DNA from: Methylotuvimicrobium alcaliphilum 20Z
GTDB lineage: Bacteria > Pseudomonadota > Gammaproteobacteria > Methylococcales > Methylomonadaceae
Length of the DNA: 64,000 nt
NCBI RefSeq assembly: GCF_000968535.2
Contig: NC_016112.1
Span: 2,294,001 to 2,358,000, forward strand
Reading direction: 5' to 3'
Shown: positions 8,663-18,117 of the stretch, in pieces
Numbering within the stretch: position 1 is the first letter of the stretch
How the letters are laid out: each line of letters starts with the position of its first letter
Notes under the pieces: model-generated
The model's database searches: none
Seen by the model: only the letters and a program-made list of their open reading frames with translations
What the model was told of the DNA's origin: nothing
Translations under genes and position numbers: made by a program

Positions 8663-9223
8663 ATGAATCATCCGGCTTTACGCGAGGCGACTTACGAAGA
8701 CTTGTTCGATCTGCCCGAACATATCATCGGCGAAATCATTAACGGGCAGTTAATGACTCAACCGCGCCCCGCACCAAGACATGCCTTGGCCGCTTCGGTG
8801 ATCAGCGGCCAGTATATCAGTCCTTATCATCGAGGTAGAGGAGGGCCCGGCGGTTGGTGGATATTGTTCGAACCCGAATTGCATTTGGGTCGAAATATTC
8901 TGGTTCCTGATTTGGCCGGTTGGCGGCGCGAACGCATGCCGCAATTGCCCGATGAGGCTTATTTTAGTATCGCTCCCGACTGGATTTGCGAAGTGATTTC
9001 GCCCGGAACTTCGCGCATCGATCGCGCCGTTAAGATGCCGATTTATGCGGCATGCGAAGTGTCGTGGCTATGGCTGGTCGATCCGGGGCCAAAAACGCTT
9101 GAAGCCTATCGTTTGCTGGAAGAGCATTGGTTGCTTGAGCATACCTGGCAGAATGACGATATGGTTAGGGCGCCGCCTTTTGACGAAGTGGAACTGGTCT
9201 TGGCGGACTTGTGGGCTCCTTGA
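8663..9223 (+). CDS. Uma2 family (DUF820) putative endonuclease, second copy
   Basis: A 186-aa Uma2 protein, clearly diverged from the one at 1720-2280. Family landmarks are HIIGEIINGQLMTQPRPAPR near the N-terminus, FEPELHLGRNILVPDLAGWR (the EPE/PD acidic motif), WICEVISPGTSRIDRAVKMP (the E-(V/I)-x-S-P-x-T core with a lysine further on) and VSWLWLVDPGPKTLEAYRL. The gene stands alone after a truncated repeat, and the next gene starts 21 bases later. The family is widely dispersed and often mobile, and no function is established. A duplicate of the first copy is unlikely given the low similarity. Confidence 0.8.
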   Translation: MNHPALREATYEDLFDLPEHIIGEIINGQLMTQPRPAPRHALAASVISGQYISPYHRGRGGPGGWWILFEPELHLGRNILVPDLAGWRRERMPQLPDEAYFSIAPDWICEVISPGTSRIDRAVKMPIYAACEVSWLWLVDPGPKTLEAYRLLEEHWLLEHTWQNDDMVRAPPFDEVELVLADLWAP

Positions 9224-9244
9224 TGGTCATTCGCGGGCTTTCGT

Positions 9245-12200
9245 ATGAATAAAAAACTTCTTATCGGTGCAACGCTATATACCTTTTTCGTCGTCTACGG
9301 CAGCTTGGTTCCGCTCGATTACCGGCCAATGCCTTTCGACATAGCTTTGGAAAAATTCCGAAATATTCGTTATCTCAATCTAGGCATAGAATCGCGTGCG
9401 GACTGGGTAGCGAATATTCTGCTTTACATACCGTTGGCTTACTTGTGGGCGGCTGGTTTTGGCGGCCAATTTCGCGGATACACCAGGCTACTGGTTGCGG
9501 CACCGGTTTTGCTGTTTTGTTGGGCTTTGGCTGTTTCGGTCGAGTTTGCTCAGTTATTTTTCCCACCCCGTACCGTTTCGATCAACGATTTAATCGCCGA
9601 GGCAATGGGCTCGGCCATGGGCGTAGGGCTATGGTTATTTTCAGGCGATTATTTTCGACGTTTATCTCGTCATCTTTCGCTTGGTAATTTTCTATCGATC
9701 AAAGCGGCGATTATTTTCTATATCGCCTTCTATTTTGCCTTAAGTTTTTTTCCGTTCGATTTTGTTATTTCCCATCAAGAGCTTGACGCTCGGCTGACTT
9801 CCGGCAGTCACAGTCTTTTTATGTCCATCGATACCTGCCGCGCCGATGGTATTCGCTGTGTAGTCAAACTCGGGGCAGAAATAGTCGTATTGATTCCGTT
9901 AGGAGTTTTACTCTGTTTATTGCCTTATATTTCGCACCCCAAACTGGTTTGCATCTTGACCGGTTTTTTTATCGGATTGTTTGTCGAAACCGGTCAATTA
10001 TTTCTGGCGTCTGGTGTGTCGCAAGGTATTTCGGTTCTGACGCGCATGACAGGCCTCGGGCTAGGCGCGGTCGTGTTTGCCTTTTTTTCTAAACATGACA
10101 AAGACTATTGGATCGCTTGGTTGAAGCCCACGATCCTAACGCTTCTACCTCTCCATGTTTTTTTGGTAGCCGCACTGAATGGCTGGACAGGCGGGAATTG
10201 GATCGGTCTTGAAAAGGCTCTTGAAAAACTCGAGACTGTTCAGTTTTTACCGTTTTACTATTTCTATTATACGACCGAGTCCTTGGCCATGGTGAGCTTG
10301 CTCAGCAACATCGGGATGTATTTTCCGATTGGCTTGGCTTTTTGGTTATGGAACTATGCAGACTCCAAACCTGAGCGTTTTCATTGGTTTTTAGTCGGAT
10401 TAACTGCCGCTGTTTTTGCCACTTTGATAGAAACCGGCAAGTTGTTTTTAGCACCTAAACACCCTGACCCAACTGATGTATTAATCGCATTTGCTTCGGC
10501 GGCATTGGTCTATGAATCGCTTAATCATGCGATGCGCTGGTTTGCTAACGGAACGATCAAGCAGGGAAGGGGATTATCGATTGCCGAAGCATTCCACGAT
10601 GACGAAAACTCTATTTCAGAGGATGATCCTATTCGGTCATCGACAACCGTCAAACCGGAAGAAATCGATAAACGTTGGCGCTTATTCTCGGGAATTCTTG
10701 CGCTGATTATTGGTTGGGCTTTCTTGAATTATCCGATCGGCGCACCATTTCTATCGGTATTATTAATCGCTTACGCGGCTTTATTGTTTCGTTATCCTCA
10801 TGCCTGGCTATTCGTCTTACCGGCAATGCTACCGGTTTTGGATTTTGCCCCTTGGACCGGGCGGTTTTATTTTGACGAGTTCGATCTGGTCGTCATGACA
10901 ACCCTTGCGGTTTATTATTGGCAAAAATCCAGTATTCGATTAACTCGACAGTTTTCCGGAACAGTTAAGCTATGTTTAGGATTGTTTGCTTTAATTTATC
11001 TAACTAGCCTATACAGAGGCTTATTTCCGTTGCAAGACATCGATATCAACGCCTTTTCCAATTACTACAGCTATTATAATAGCTTACGAGTGGGTAAGGG
11101 GGTTATTTGGGCCTTCTTTTTGTTACCGCTGTTAAAACAGACATTGCAACAATACCCAAAGGCAAAACAGTATTTCGGTTACGGAGCGTTGTTGGGATTG
11201 ATCGGCGTCATTGGCGTTTCGATTTGGGAGCGCTTTTTGTTTTCCGGTTTGTTCAATTTCGAAAGCGATTATCGCATCACCGCAATGTTTTCAACCATGC
11301 ATACCGGTGGCGGGCATATCGATGCTTATTTAGTCTTGGCATTACCTTTTATTGCGATGCTGTTTCTCTACACGCCCCGCAGATTGATAGGAGGAATGGC
11401 CGGCTTTGGAATTTTCGCTGCCGGCCTTTATGTCCTGATGGTGACCTTTTCCCGAGGACCTTATCTGGCTTTTGCGGTAGCATTTCTCGTTTTTTTGATC
11501 AGTCTAGTTTTTGCCGTTAACGCGAGACATTTGCGCACTAACCGAAAATCAATACCGCTGTTGAGCGTGGTATTACTCGTTCCGATAATGGCTATTCCGG
11601 TCTTTCAAGGTGGCTTTATACAAGAGCGCTTCAAGCGTATCGATCAAGACCTGGATGTTCGCCTGCAGCATTGGCAAGCTATTCTCGACATGAGAGATGA
11701 CGATGCCATGACAACCTTATTTGGAATGGGCGTTGGCAGTTACCCAAGAACCTATTTTTGGTGGCATAGAGGTGTTGGCATGCCGGCCACCTATACGATA
11801 CAAAGCGATGTCGGAAATCGCTATTTGCGTTTAGGATCGGGGGGGGCGCTTTATTTAGACCAACAAGTCGCGATAAAGCCCGATACTGAATATCGTTTGT
11901 CCGCGGATTTACGTTCGGAGTCGGGGCGAGGGGAGATTACCTTACCCATCTGTGAAAAATCGTTATTATATTCGTTTCGTTGCGTCTGGAGCACCCTACG
12001 AATCGATTCCGAGCCGGGCACATGGAGCCGGGCGGAAAAAATCTTAAATACAAAATATGTCGGATCCAGTTTGGGTAAAACAGCGGGGGAATTGTCGAGA
12101 CGTCCGGTTAAACTGGGTATTTACAATAATAGTCAAGGCAATGTCATTGATATCGATAATATCAGCTTGATTGATTCTAATAATAAAAATCTGCTTAGCA

Positions 12201-12568
12201 ATGGCGACTTTTCCGAAGGTACGGATTATTGGTTTTTTACGATCGATAATCACCAAGCTCTCAATGTCGACAATTTTTGGGTACATTTATTATTCGATCT
12301 AGGCTGGTTTGGTACCACTGCATTTATAATCTTGCTGATTTATGCTTGTTATAGACAGCTTAAAGCGCTTAGCAAAGGTGACTATTATGCGGCGATTTTA
12401 CTCTCATCGATTTCGGGATTTGTTATTGTCGGTACGGTTGGTAGCCCATTCGAAGCGCCTCGACTCAGTTTATTGTTTTTCCTGATCGTGTTTTTTGCAT
12501 TGAGCGAAAACAAAAAATTACCATTACGCAAGCGAACCCCGCAATTCGTTAAGTCGTCATTAAGTTAA
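9245..12568 (+). CDS. VanZ-repeat / O-antigen ligase-like membrane fusion protein
   Basis: A 1107-aa multi-pass membrane protein. Residues about 1-430 hold three VanZ-like membrane units, each with patterns such as DWVANILLYIPLAYLWA and VETGQLFLASGVS / IETGKLFLAPKHPDPTD. Residues about 476-830 resemble the Wzy/WaaL O-antigen ligase core (VTFSRGPYLAFAVAFL, then LFGMGVGSYPRTYFWWHRG). Residues about 845-995 form a soluble segment rich in beta-type sequence (DTEYRLSADLRSESGRGEIT, LLSNGDFSEGTDYW), resembling a carbohydrate-binding beta-sandwich. The last helices follow it. The likely role is polymerisation or ligation of a surface polysaccharide. The fusion and the inserted module are unusual. The start codon has only a weak ribosome-binding site. 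Confidence 0.75.
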   Translation: MNKKLLIGATLYTFFVVYGSLVPLDYRPMPFDIALEKFRNIRYLNLGIESRADWVANILLYIPLAYLWAAGFGGQFRGYTRLLVAAPVLLFCWALAVSVEFAQLFFPPRTVSINDLIAEAMGSAMGVGLWLFSGDYFRRLSRHLSLGNFLSIKAAIIFYIAFYFALSFFPFDFVISHQELDARLTSGSHSLFMSIDTCRADGIRCVVKLGAEIVVLIPLGVLLCLLPYISHPKLVCILTGFFIGLFVETGQLFLASGVSQGISVLTRMTGLGLGAVVFAFFSKHDKDYWIAWLKPTILTLLPLHVFLVAALNGWTGGNWIGLEKALEKLETVQFLPFYYFYYTTESLAMVSLLSNIGMYFPIGLAFWLWNYADSKPERFHWFLVGLTAAVFATLIETGKLFLAPKHPDPTDVLIAFASAALVYESLNHAMRWFANGTIKQGRGLSIAEAFHDDENSISEDDPIRSSTTVKPEEIDKRWRLFSGILALIIGWAFLNYPIGAPFLSVLLIAYAALLFRYPHAWLFVLPAMLPVLDFAPWTGRFYFDEFDLVVMTTLAVYYWQKSSIRLTRQFSGTVKLCLGLFALIYLTSLYRGLFPLQDIDINAFSNYYSYYNSLRVGKGVIWAFFLLPLLKQTLQQYPKAKQYFGYGALLGLIGVIGVSIWERFLFSGLFNFESDYRITAMFSTMHTGGGHIDAYLVLALPFIAMLFLYTPRRLIGGMAGFGIFAAGLYVLMVTFSRGPYLAFAVAFLVFLISLVFAVNARHLRTNRKSIPLLSVVLLVPIMAIPVFQGGFIQERFKRIDQDLDVRLQHWQAILDMRDDDAMTTLFGMGVGSYPRTYFWWHRGVGMPATYTIQSDVGNRYLRLGSGGALYLDQQVAIKPDTEYRLSADLRSESGRGEITLPICEKSLLYSFRCVWSTLRIDSEPGTWSRAEKILNTKYVGSSLGKTAGELSRRPVKLGIYNNSQGNVIDIDNISLIDSNNKNLLSNGDFSEGTDYWFFTIDNHQALNVDNFWVHLLFDLGWFGTTAFIILLIYACYRQLKALSKGDYYAAILLSSISGFVIVGTVGSPFEAPRLSLLFFLIVFFALSENKKLPLRKRTPQFVKSSLS

Positions 12569-12667
12569 TCCTTGGAAAATGTAACCCGGTCTTAGCTTAA
12601 CGGCTATGACTACGGCTACGGATACTTTAACCGTTATACGCGTTACTTTTTTTCAGGAGATTCAACA

Positions 12668-13081
12668 ATGATGAAATTGATCGCAATAATCATCACGGGT
12701 TTGGTTTTTTCAACATCGGCCTTGGCTTCAGGCGGTCATCACCATCCAGGCCGAGGTAAAGGATATAGCAAACATTATTACCATCCGAAGCATAGAGCTA
12801 AACGATACCGGCCTGTCGAACGCGTGTATTATCGCGAAGAGGTCCATTACTATCCGCAAAGAGTCACGTTTTACGAGACAGTGCCTCGTTACATACCGGC
12901 CCCCGCCACCTATGTGCCGGCTCCACGCTATAGCCGCTATGACCAAAGGTCCACGCAAGGACTGGTAGGCGGCGCCGTGGGTAGCATGTTAGGTTATGAA
13001 GTTGGAAGAGGCGATCCGATTGCATCAGGCATCGGCGCTGCGGCCGGCTCATTGCTTGGCAACGAATTGGGACGTAGATAA
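12668..13081 (+). CDS. Exported glycine-zipper (2TM-type) protein
   Basis: A 137-aa protein with a signal peptide (MMKLIAIIITGLVFSTSALA), then a His/Tyr/Arg-rich region (GGHHHPGRGKGYSKHYYHPK) and a C-terminal glycine zipper (GLVGGAVGSMLGYEVGRG ... GIGAAAGSLLGNELGRR). Glycine-zipper 2TM proteins are associated with the outer membrane or envelope, and their functions are mostly unknown. A strong AGGAG site lies 8 bases before ATG. No partner genes are obvious. Confidence 0.8.
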   Translation: MMKLIAIIITGLVFSTSALASGGHHHPGRGKGYSKHYYHPKHRAKRYRPVERVYYREEVHYYPQRVTFYETVPRYIPAPATYVPAPRYSRYDQRSTQGLVGGAVGSMLGYEVGRGDPIASGIGAAAGSLLGNELGRR

Positions 13082-13187
13082 CGATAAATCTATTCGGCGG
13101 ATTCGTACAACATGAGATGCAGGCCCCATAAATCGGTGAGTCACAATGGTTGTTAGTTTCCGTTGGGCTTTCGGCGGGTCATAATAA

Positions 13188-13235
13188 GAAATTAAACCAC
13201 CAAGGGAACATTTGGATTCTTAGTGGTTTAATTTC
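13188..13235. terminator. Strong hairpin downstream of the glycine-zipper gene
   Basis: GAAATTAAACCACCAAG pairs with CTTAGTGGTTTAATTTC around a 14-base loop, giving 16 of 17 paired positions. It lies about 110 bases after the stop codon. There is no clear T-run, so it may be a processing or repeat structure rather than a classical intrinsic terminator. Confidence 0.45.
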
Positions 13236-13274
13236 GCCATCAATCGCTGTAAAACACCAGCCCAATTTCGCGTG

Positions 13275-13308
13275 ATATACTCATCGTAGATCAAAATTCG
13301 GCACCGGG
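13275..13308. repeat. Family A element, solitary left end
   Basis: ATACTCATCGTAGATCAAAA followed by TTCGGCACCGGGG is the family A left terminus. No core or right end follows. The rest of the 457-base gap (13082-13538) holds the hairpin above and AT-rich sequence that probably contains the promoter of the next gene; I see nothing else in it. Confidence 0.6.
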
Positions 13309-13538
13309 GGCGCGGAAGACTTTTGAGGTGCTAACGGAATAAAGCAGGACTATAAAATACAAAGCAATAAATGATTTTAATGGCGCATAATGTATATTAT
13401 GTTAAATAGTGGCATAGTAGCTTTGTCGTTTGTAATAATCTTTATCAATTAACCCCCTCATCATTTGATATTCACAGAATAGTAACTAAACTTTGATTTC
13501 TTTTTACAGCTCACTTTAAGACCTAAGGCGCTTCCCAT

Positions 13539-13997
13539 TTGAAGTCAAACGAATCGAATAAAAATCTACGACGAAAGCAATTTGGATTTTTAGTGTTGCT
13601 CTTTGTTTTGATGTCGCAGGTTTTATCCGCTCCAACGCCAAGCATTTATCCTGTTGTCAACAGCGCATTAACGCAAAACTCTGTTAGCCGAAACGGGTTG
13701 AGCGCTATATTTAGAATGCGGCTTCGTCAATGGCAAGACGGGTCACCCATCACTGTTTTTGTATTGCGTGACAACAATCCTCTTCATCAGCAATTTTGCA
13801 AACAAGTGTTAAATGTGTTTCCACATCAGATGCGTCGAAGCTGGAACAAGCTGGTATTTAGCGGGACCGGCCAGGCCCCCGTTACCGTTGCCAGCAAGGA
13901 AGAAATGGTTGATAAAATCGCATCTACACCTGGCGCAATCGGATATTTAAGCGATGAAGACATCACTGAAGATATCAAAATCCTGATCATTAAATAA
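13539..13997 (+). CDS. Small exported phosphate-binding (PstS)-like protein
   Basis: A 152-aa protein with a signal peptide (KQFGFLVLLFVLMSQVLSAP) after a charged N-terminus, starting at TTG 13539. The mature part resembles the truncated PstS-like substrate-binding proteins: ITVFVLRDNNPLHQQFCKQV, WNKLVFSGTGQAPVTVASKE, and VDKIASTPGAIGYLSDEDI, the last being the typical 'G-A-I-G-Y' region. The family is often encoded beside outer-membrane porins, as here: the next gene, a barrel, starts 14 bases later. The pair may act in anion or phosphate uptake, which is an inference. No ABC transporter genes are adjacent. Confidence 0.65.
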   Translation: MKSNESNKNLRRKQFGFLVLLFVLMSQVLSAPTPSIYPVVNSALTQNSVSRNGLSAIFRMRLRQWQDGSPITVFVLRDNNPLHQQFCKQVLNVFPHQMRRSWNKLVFSGTGQAPVTVASKEEMVDKIASTPGAIGYLSDEDITEDIKILIIK

Positions 13998-14011
13998 GGC
14001 CTTTTCCAGTC

Positions 14012-15226
14012 ATGCGTCATACGTCGACTTTAAACCGTTTTTTTAAATTGCATAGCTACGGTATCGTATTAGTTTTATGCTGCTTGTTTACAAACGCCCA
14101 AGCCTTCGAAAACGACTGGTTACCTCAAAACCTTCAAATTCACGGTTTTTTATCTCAAGGATTTATTCATACTTCCGATAATAACTTTTTTGGTAAAACT
14201 GACGACTCGATATCAAGCGACTTTAGAGAGCTCGGCATCAATGCCTCTTATAGGATTTTGCCGGAATTGCAAATTGCCATGCAGGTGGTATGGCGCGATG
14301 CGGGTAAAACCGACGATAGCAACGTCCGAATCGATTACGGTGTAGCCAGCTATAATTTATATTCGTCGGAACATTCATTGTTAACACTCAGGGGTGGCAG
14401 AGTCCCTACTCCGTTAGGCTTATACAACGATACGCGGGACGTTGCCTCGACTCGCCCCAGCATCTTATTACCGCAATCGATTTATTTCGATGTCAATAGA
14501 AATTTGGCCTTATCAGCCGATGGCGGCTATATCTACGGAGAACATAGAACCGACTATGGCGATTTTTCGTTGAATTTCGGTGTAGTTATACCCCGATTGG
14601 ACGATCCTGATTTCAAGAATGTTATTGTAGGCTCCGATCCTGGGAAAATGGAAGGCGATGTTTCCTGGGTATTGCGTACCGGTTATGAATGGGAAAACGG
14701 CTTAGTCAAATTGGCCGTTACCTATGCCGACTTCAATGGCGATTATAAGCCGTCCTCCGGTGCTCTTTTACAGCCTGGTTCCTGGCGATTCAATCCATTG
14801 ATTTTATCCGCTCAATACAATACCGAAAAATGGTCGCTTACCGGGGAATACGCCTTACGCCGAGCTCAATTGAGGAATTTCGGGGCTATTCCGGACACTG
14901 AATTTACCGGCCAAAGTTTTTATATACAAGGCACCTATAGACTAACTTCTTCTCTAGAAGCTTTAGTGCGTTATGACGAATTAATTTGGGATATGGATGA
15001 TAGAAAAGGTTTGAAACTCGCGCAAGCCGCACCCGGAATTACCAATCATTCCAGGTTTGCTCAGGATTGGACTTTTGGTTTACGTTATGAAATATTGCCG
15101 GCATTGAATTTCAGTGCCGAATACCACCGAATCAATGGAACCGGCTGGCTATCCAACTTGGAAAACCCCCAAGGAACAACGCAGCATTGGGATATGTATA
15201 CCATTATGATGTCTTACGATTTCTAA
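14012..15226 (+). CDS. Outer-membrane beta-barrel (porin-like) protein
   Basis: A 404-aa protein with a signal peptide ending near NAQAFE. The mature chain is a run of alternating aromatic/polar strands (LQIHGFLSQGFIHTSDNNFF, SLLTLRGGRVPTPLGLYNDT, WSLTGEYALRRAQLRNFG) and ends in an aromatic residue (MMSYDF), the usual outer-membrane targeting C-terminus. GGRVPTPLGLYNDTRDVAS resembles the constriction-loop region of porins in the 'porin_O/P-like' group. It is likely co-transcribed with the preceding PstS-like gene. The stop codon overlaps the convergent GGDEF/EAL gene by four bases. Substrate unknown. Confidence 0.75.
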   Translation: MRHTSTLNRFFKLHSYGIVLVLCCLFTNAQAFENDWLPQNLQIHGFLSQGFIHTSDNNFFGKTDDSISSDFRELGINASYRILPELQIAMQVVWRDAGKTDDSNVRIDYGVASYNLYSSEHSLLTLRGGRVPTPLGLYNDTRDVASTRPSILLPQSIYFDVNRNLALSADGGYIYGEHRTDYGDFSLNFGVVIPRLDDPDFKNVIVGSDPGKMEGDVSWVLRTGYEWENGLVKLAVTYADFNGDYKPSSGALLQPGSWRFNPLILSAQYNTEKWSLTGEYALRRAQLRNFGAIPDTEFTGQSFYIQGTYRLTSSLEALVRYDELIWDMDDRKGLKLAQAAPGITNHSRFAQDWTFGLRYEILPALNFSAEYHRINGTGWLSNLENPQGTTQHWDMYTIMMSYDF

Positions 15227-18093
15227 TAGCCTACATCGTCATTCTTATGAAATTCAAGAAATGGCATCGGCTTGCCTATTCCATAACCTTGCGCATAATC
15301 GACACCAAGTGCTCCCAGTTTTTCGAAAATAGCGTCATTTTCAACGAATTCGGCAATCGTTTTTAAGCCCATTCCCTGTCCTACACTGTTAATGGCGTTG
15401 ACAAATAATTGGTCATCTAGGCTTGAATTAATATTTTTTACAAATGACCCGTCTATTTTTAAATATTCAACCGGCAGTTGTCTTAGATAGCTCATCGATG
15501 AAAAGCCCACACCGAAATCGTCCAAAGCAAAACTTCCGCCTATGCTGTTTATATTATTTATAAATTCATGGGCGGACTGTAGGTTGGTTACGGCTTGCGT
15601 TTCGGTGACTTCAAAAATAAATTTATGTGCATCGAGCCCATATGAACGCAACAGCTTATCGATTTTTGAAAAAGCATCGACATTTGAAAGCGTCTCCCCG
15701 GATAAATTAATTGACAGCCTAATATCGATTCCTTGTTCTATCAATTCAACCTGTTTTACGAAAGCGAGTTCGACAACGCACATATCGAGTTGAAAAATTA
15801 ACCCCGTTTGTTCGGCGACTTCGATAAACATACCTGGCGGAATGATTTCGCCGTTGCTTCCAATCATTCTCAACAGACACTCGTAATGAGATATAGTCTT
15901 ATCACGAATATGCATGATCGGTTGGTAAAACAGCTTAAATTGTCGATCGTTAAGTGCCTGTTCAATTTTAGCTTTCCAATTGACCTTCGTCTTGATTTCG
16001 CTCCGATGAATATCCTCGCTATTTGCGAGTCGCCACCCTCCCCGGCCGGATTCTTTGGCTTTATACATCGCAACATCGGCAGTGGCCAAAAGGTCTTGAG
16101 CGGAGCAATTAGGCTCTGGAAATATTAACAATCCTGCACTAACCGAGACCCGGTGTTGTTGATTGTTGTCCGTTATCGATACCGAGGTCATTCCTGTACA
16201 AATTTTTTGCACTAAATCCTCGGCTGCTTGTTGACTGATTTCAGGAGCCATTACGATAAATTCATCGCCACCAAAGCGAGCGATAACATCGGTATCGCGA
16301 GTGAAGCTGCGTAGTTTTTCGGCCACTTTAACTAATAGTTCGTCACCGACTTGATGGCCGCTGCTATCGTTAACGTATTTAAATTGATCGACATCGAAAA
16401 AAATCAAAGCCGAACTATGATGATAGCGAATCGCCATATTGATAGCATGCTCGAATTCTTTTTCGAATTTTCGGCGGTTATATAGACCTGTCAACGGGTC
16501 GTGTTCGGCTAACCAAGTCAATTGTTTTTCGGATTTGCGTCTATCGGTTAAATCCAACCCGACAATGAGAACTTCAGGATCGGCATCGATACCTAGCTCT
16601 TTGAGCACTAATGGCGATAAAAACCATGAGATATAGAGTTGAGCACCGTCGGCGGAATAAATCGGACATTCGTATTGAAAGGTATTGTTATGCTTATCCG
16701 GTAGTTGTGTTATTGAACTTTCAATCATTCCTCTATGTTCTTCAGTAGGAATAAATTCGACAAAATCTGTATTTAATAACTCGGCTTCCGTATATTGAAG
16801 CAAATGTTGCGCATACAGATTGACCGATTTAATACGCCCCACGCTATCGACCGTCATAATAATGACTTGAGCCGAATTAAGAATATTGTCAATAAAATTC
16901 TTTTCAATTTGCAGCTCCAAAGCCTGCTCGGAAAGGCGTTGGGTGCGTAAATTAACTTCATCGTCCAATTGCTTAAGGGTTGAAATCAGTTGATGCGAGG
17001 CGGATTCCAAAACATCGATTTCATCTTTAAAGAAACTGTGTTTTTTCGAATGAAGTAATAATTTAGCCACTAAGTCGTATTGTTTTTTTGCGATCAACGG
17101 CAATAATACAATTAGTCTTTTTAATTTTTGTGTCGGTCCAATCAATAATAGTAACAATACTCCACCGGACAACAATAAACTAAGCAATCCATTAATGGCA
17201 TAGAGAGCAGTCGCTTTTTTGATTTCGTCCAAGCCCCGACTAATGTCTTCAATAATCAAAAGTACTGTATTGTTGTTTCCGTTAAACGGAAAAGGAATGA
17301 TCTCATAAGTCCTTTTCTCAAACTTAAATATTTTCGGATGATCGGGTATTCCATCAGGATATTGCCGACTAAAAGCATTAAGTAATCCGATATTCCGCTC
17401 TGAATCCGTTAAAGCCACTATATTTGCTTGCCATGGCTGAATAGATAGTAATTCTTTTTTTGGATTTGTAAATTCATGCGGTAACGTTAAGATACTAATC
17501 CCGGAGCCGGTCAAGTCTCTCATCTTTAAAACTGTATCGGCAAGATCGATACCAAAAATGAATACGCCAATAAAACTTCCATGATGTAAAAACGGCGTAG
17601 CATGAAAATGAACGCAGCGCTCCTCGCACAAAATATTGTCGAACGGTGATTCGTGGGTAATCACATAATCCAACCATTCTGAAAACTGCCCTTGATATGG
17701 CGTGTTTCCCCAAGAACCAATCAACTTTTCATCCGAGCTAAACAGAAATGCCGATTCGATATCCGATTCGACTTCAATTTTAAACCAATTATTATCGATA
17801 AAATGGTTAATGACCTCCAATGCGTTTTGGGGGGCTGTTTTGTCATCGATAAATGCCGGAATCAACCACCCGATATCGACCCTGTCGTTTTTGATGCCTT
17901 CCAAAATACCTTGAAAAGCTTGTCGATAAAAGCGATGGACACGAGACCTTTCTTGCTGGTAATTCTGATTCAATGAAAACTGTCCGAACAAAACAATCGC
18001 GCCGGAGGCTAATGCTGTTGCAAAGCCGACAGCGAGTATTGTTTTCCAAACCAGACTTAAAGACGGCTGTTTATTTTTTTTAACAGTTCGCAT
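15223..18093 (-). CDS. Membrane PAS-GGDEF-EAL cyclic-di-GMP enzyme
   Basis: A 956-aa protein. A transmembrane helix near residues 15-35 and another near 290-315 bracket a periplasmic sensor domain of about 250 residues. A PAS domain follows (NSAQVIIMTVDSVGRIKSVN), then GGDEF with an intact RFGGDEF site and EAL. In EAL the motif reads YECLLRM (Glu kept), and the catalytic residues INLSGE, FEVTETQ, LDDFGVGFSS and YLKIDGS all appear present. Both cyclase and phosphodiesterase activity are therefore possible. It probably controls surface or biofilm traits, fitting the nearby exopolysaccharide-type genes. It is read convergently to the porin with a 4-base overlap. Confidence 0.92.
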   Translation of the reverse strand: MRTVKKNKQPSLSLVWKTILAVGFATALASGAIVLFGQFSLNQNYQQERSRVHRFYRQAFQGILEGIKNDRVDIGWLIPAFIDDKTAPQNALEVINHFIDNNWFKIEVESDIESAFLFSSDEKLIGSWGNTPYQGQFSEWLDYVITHESPFDNILCEERCVHFHATPFLHHGSFIGVFIFGIDLADTVLKMRDLTGSGISILTLPHEFTNPKKELLSIQPWQANIVALTDSERNIGLLNAFSRQYPDGIPDHPKIFKFEKRTYEIIPFPFNGNNNTVLLIIEDISRGLDEIKKATALYAINGLLSLLLSGGVLLLLLIGPTQKLKRLIVLLPLIAKKQYDLVAKLLLHSKKHSFFKDEIDVLESASHQLISTLKQLDDEVNLRTQRLSEQALELQIEKNFIDNILNSAQVIIMTVDSVGRIKSVNLYAQHLLQYTEAELLNTDFVEFIPTEEHRGMIESSITQLPDKHNNTFQYECPIYSADGAQLYISWFLSPLVLKELGIDADPEVLIVGLDLTDRRKSEKQLTWLAEHDPLTGLYNRRKFEKEFEHAINMAIRYHHSSALIFFDVDQFKYVNDSSGHQVGDELLVKVAEKLRSFTRDTDVIARFGGDEFIVMAPEISQQAAEDLVQKICTGMTSVSITDNNQQHRVSVSAGLLIFPEPNCSAQDLLATADVAMYKAKESGRGGWRLANSEDIHRSEIKTKVNWKAKIEQALNDRQFKLFYQPIMHIRDKTISHYECLLRMIGSNGEIIPPGMFIEVAEQTGLIFQLDMCVVELAFVKQVELIEQGIDIRLSINLSGETLSNVDAFSKIDKLLRSYGLDAHKFIFEVTETQAVTNLQSAHEFINNINSIGGSFALDDFGVGFSSMSYLRQLPVEYLKIDGSFVKNINSSLDDQLFVNAINSVGQGMGLKTIAEFVENDAIFEKLGALGVDYAQGYGIGKPMPFLEFHKNDDVGY

Positions 18094-18117
18094 GTAGTAA
18101 ATGAAAGTGCGTCGAAC

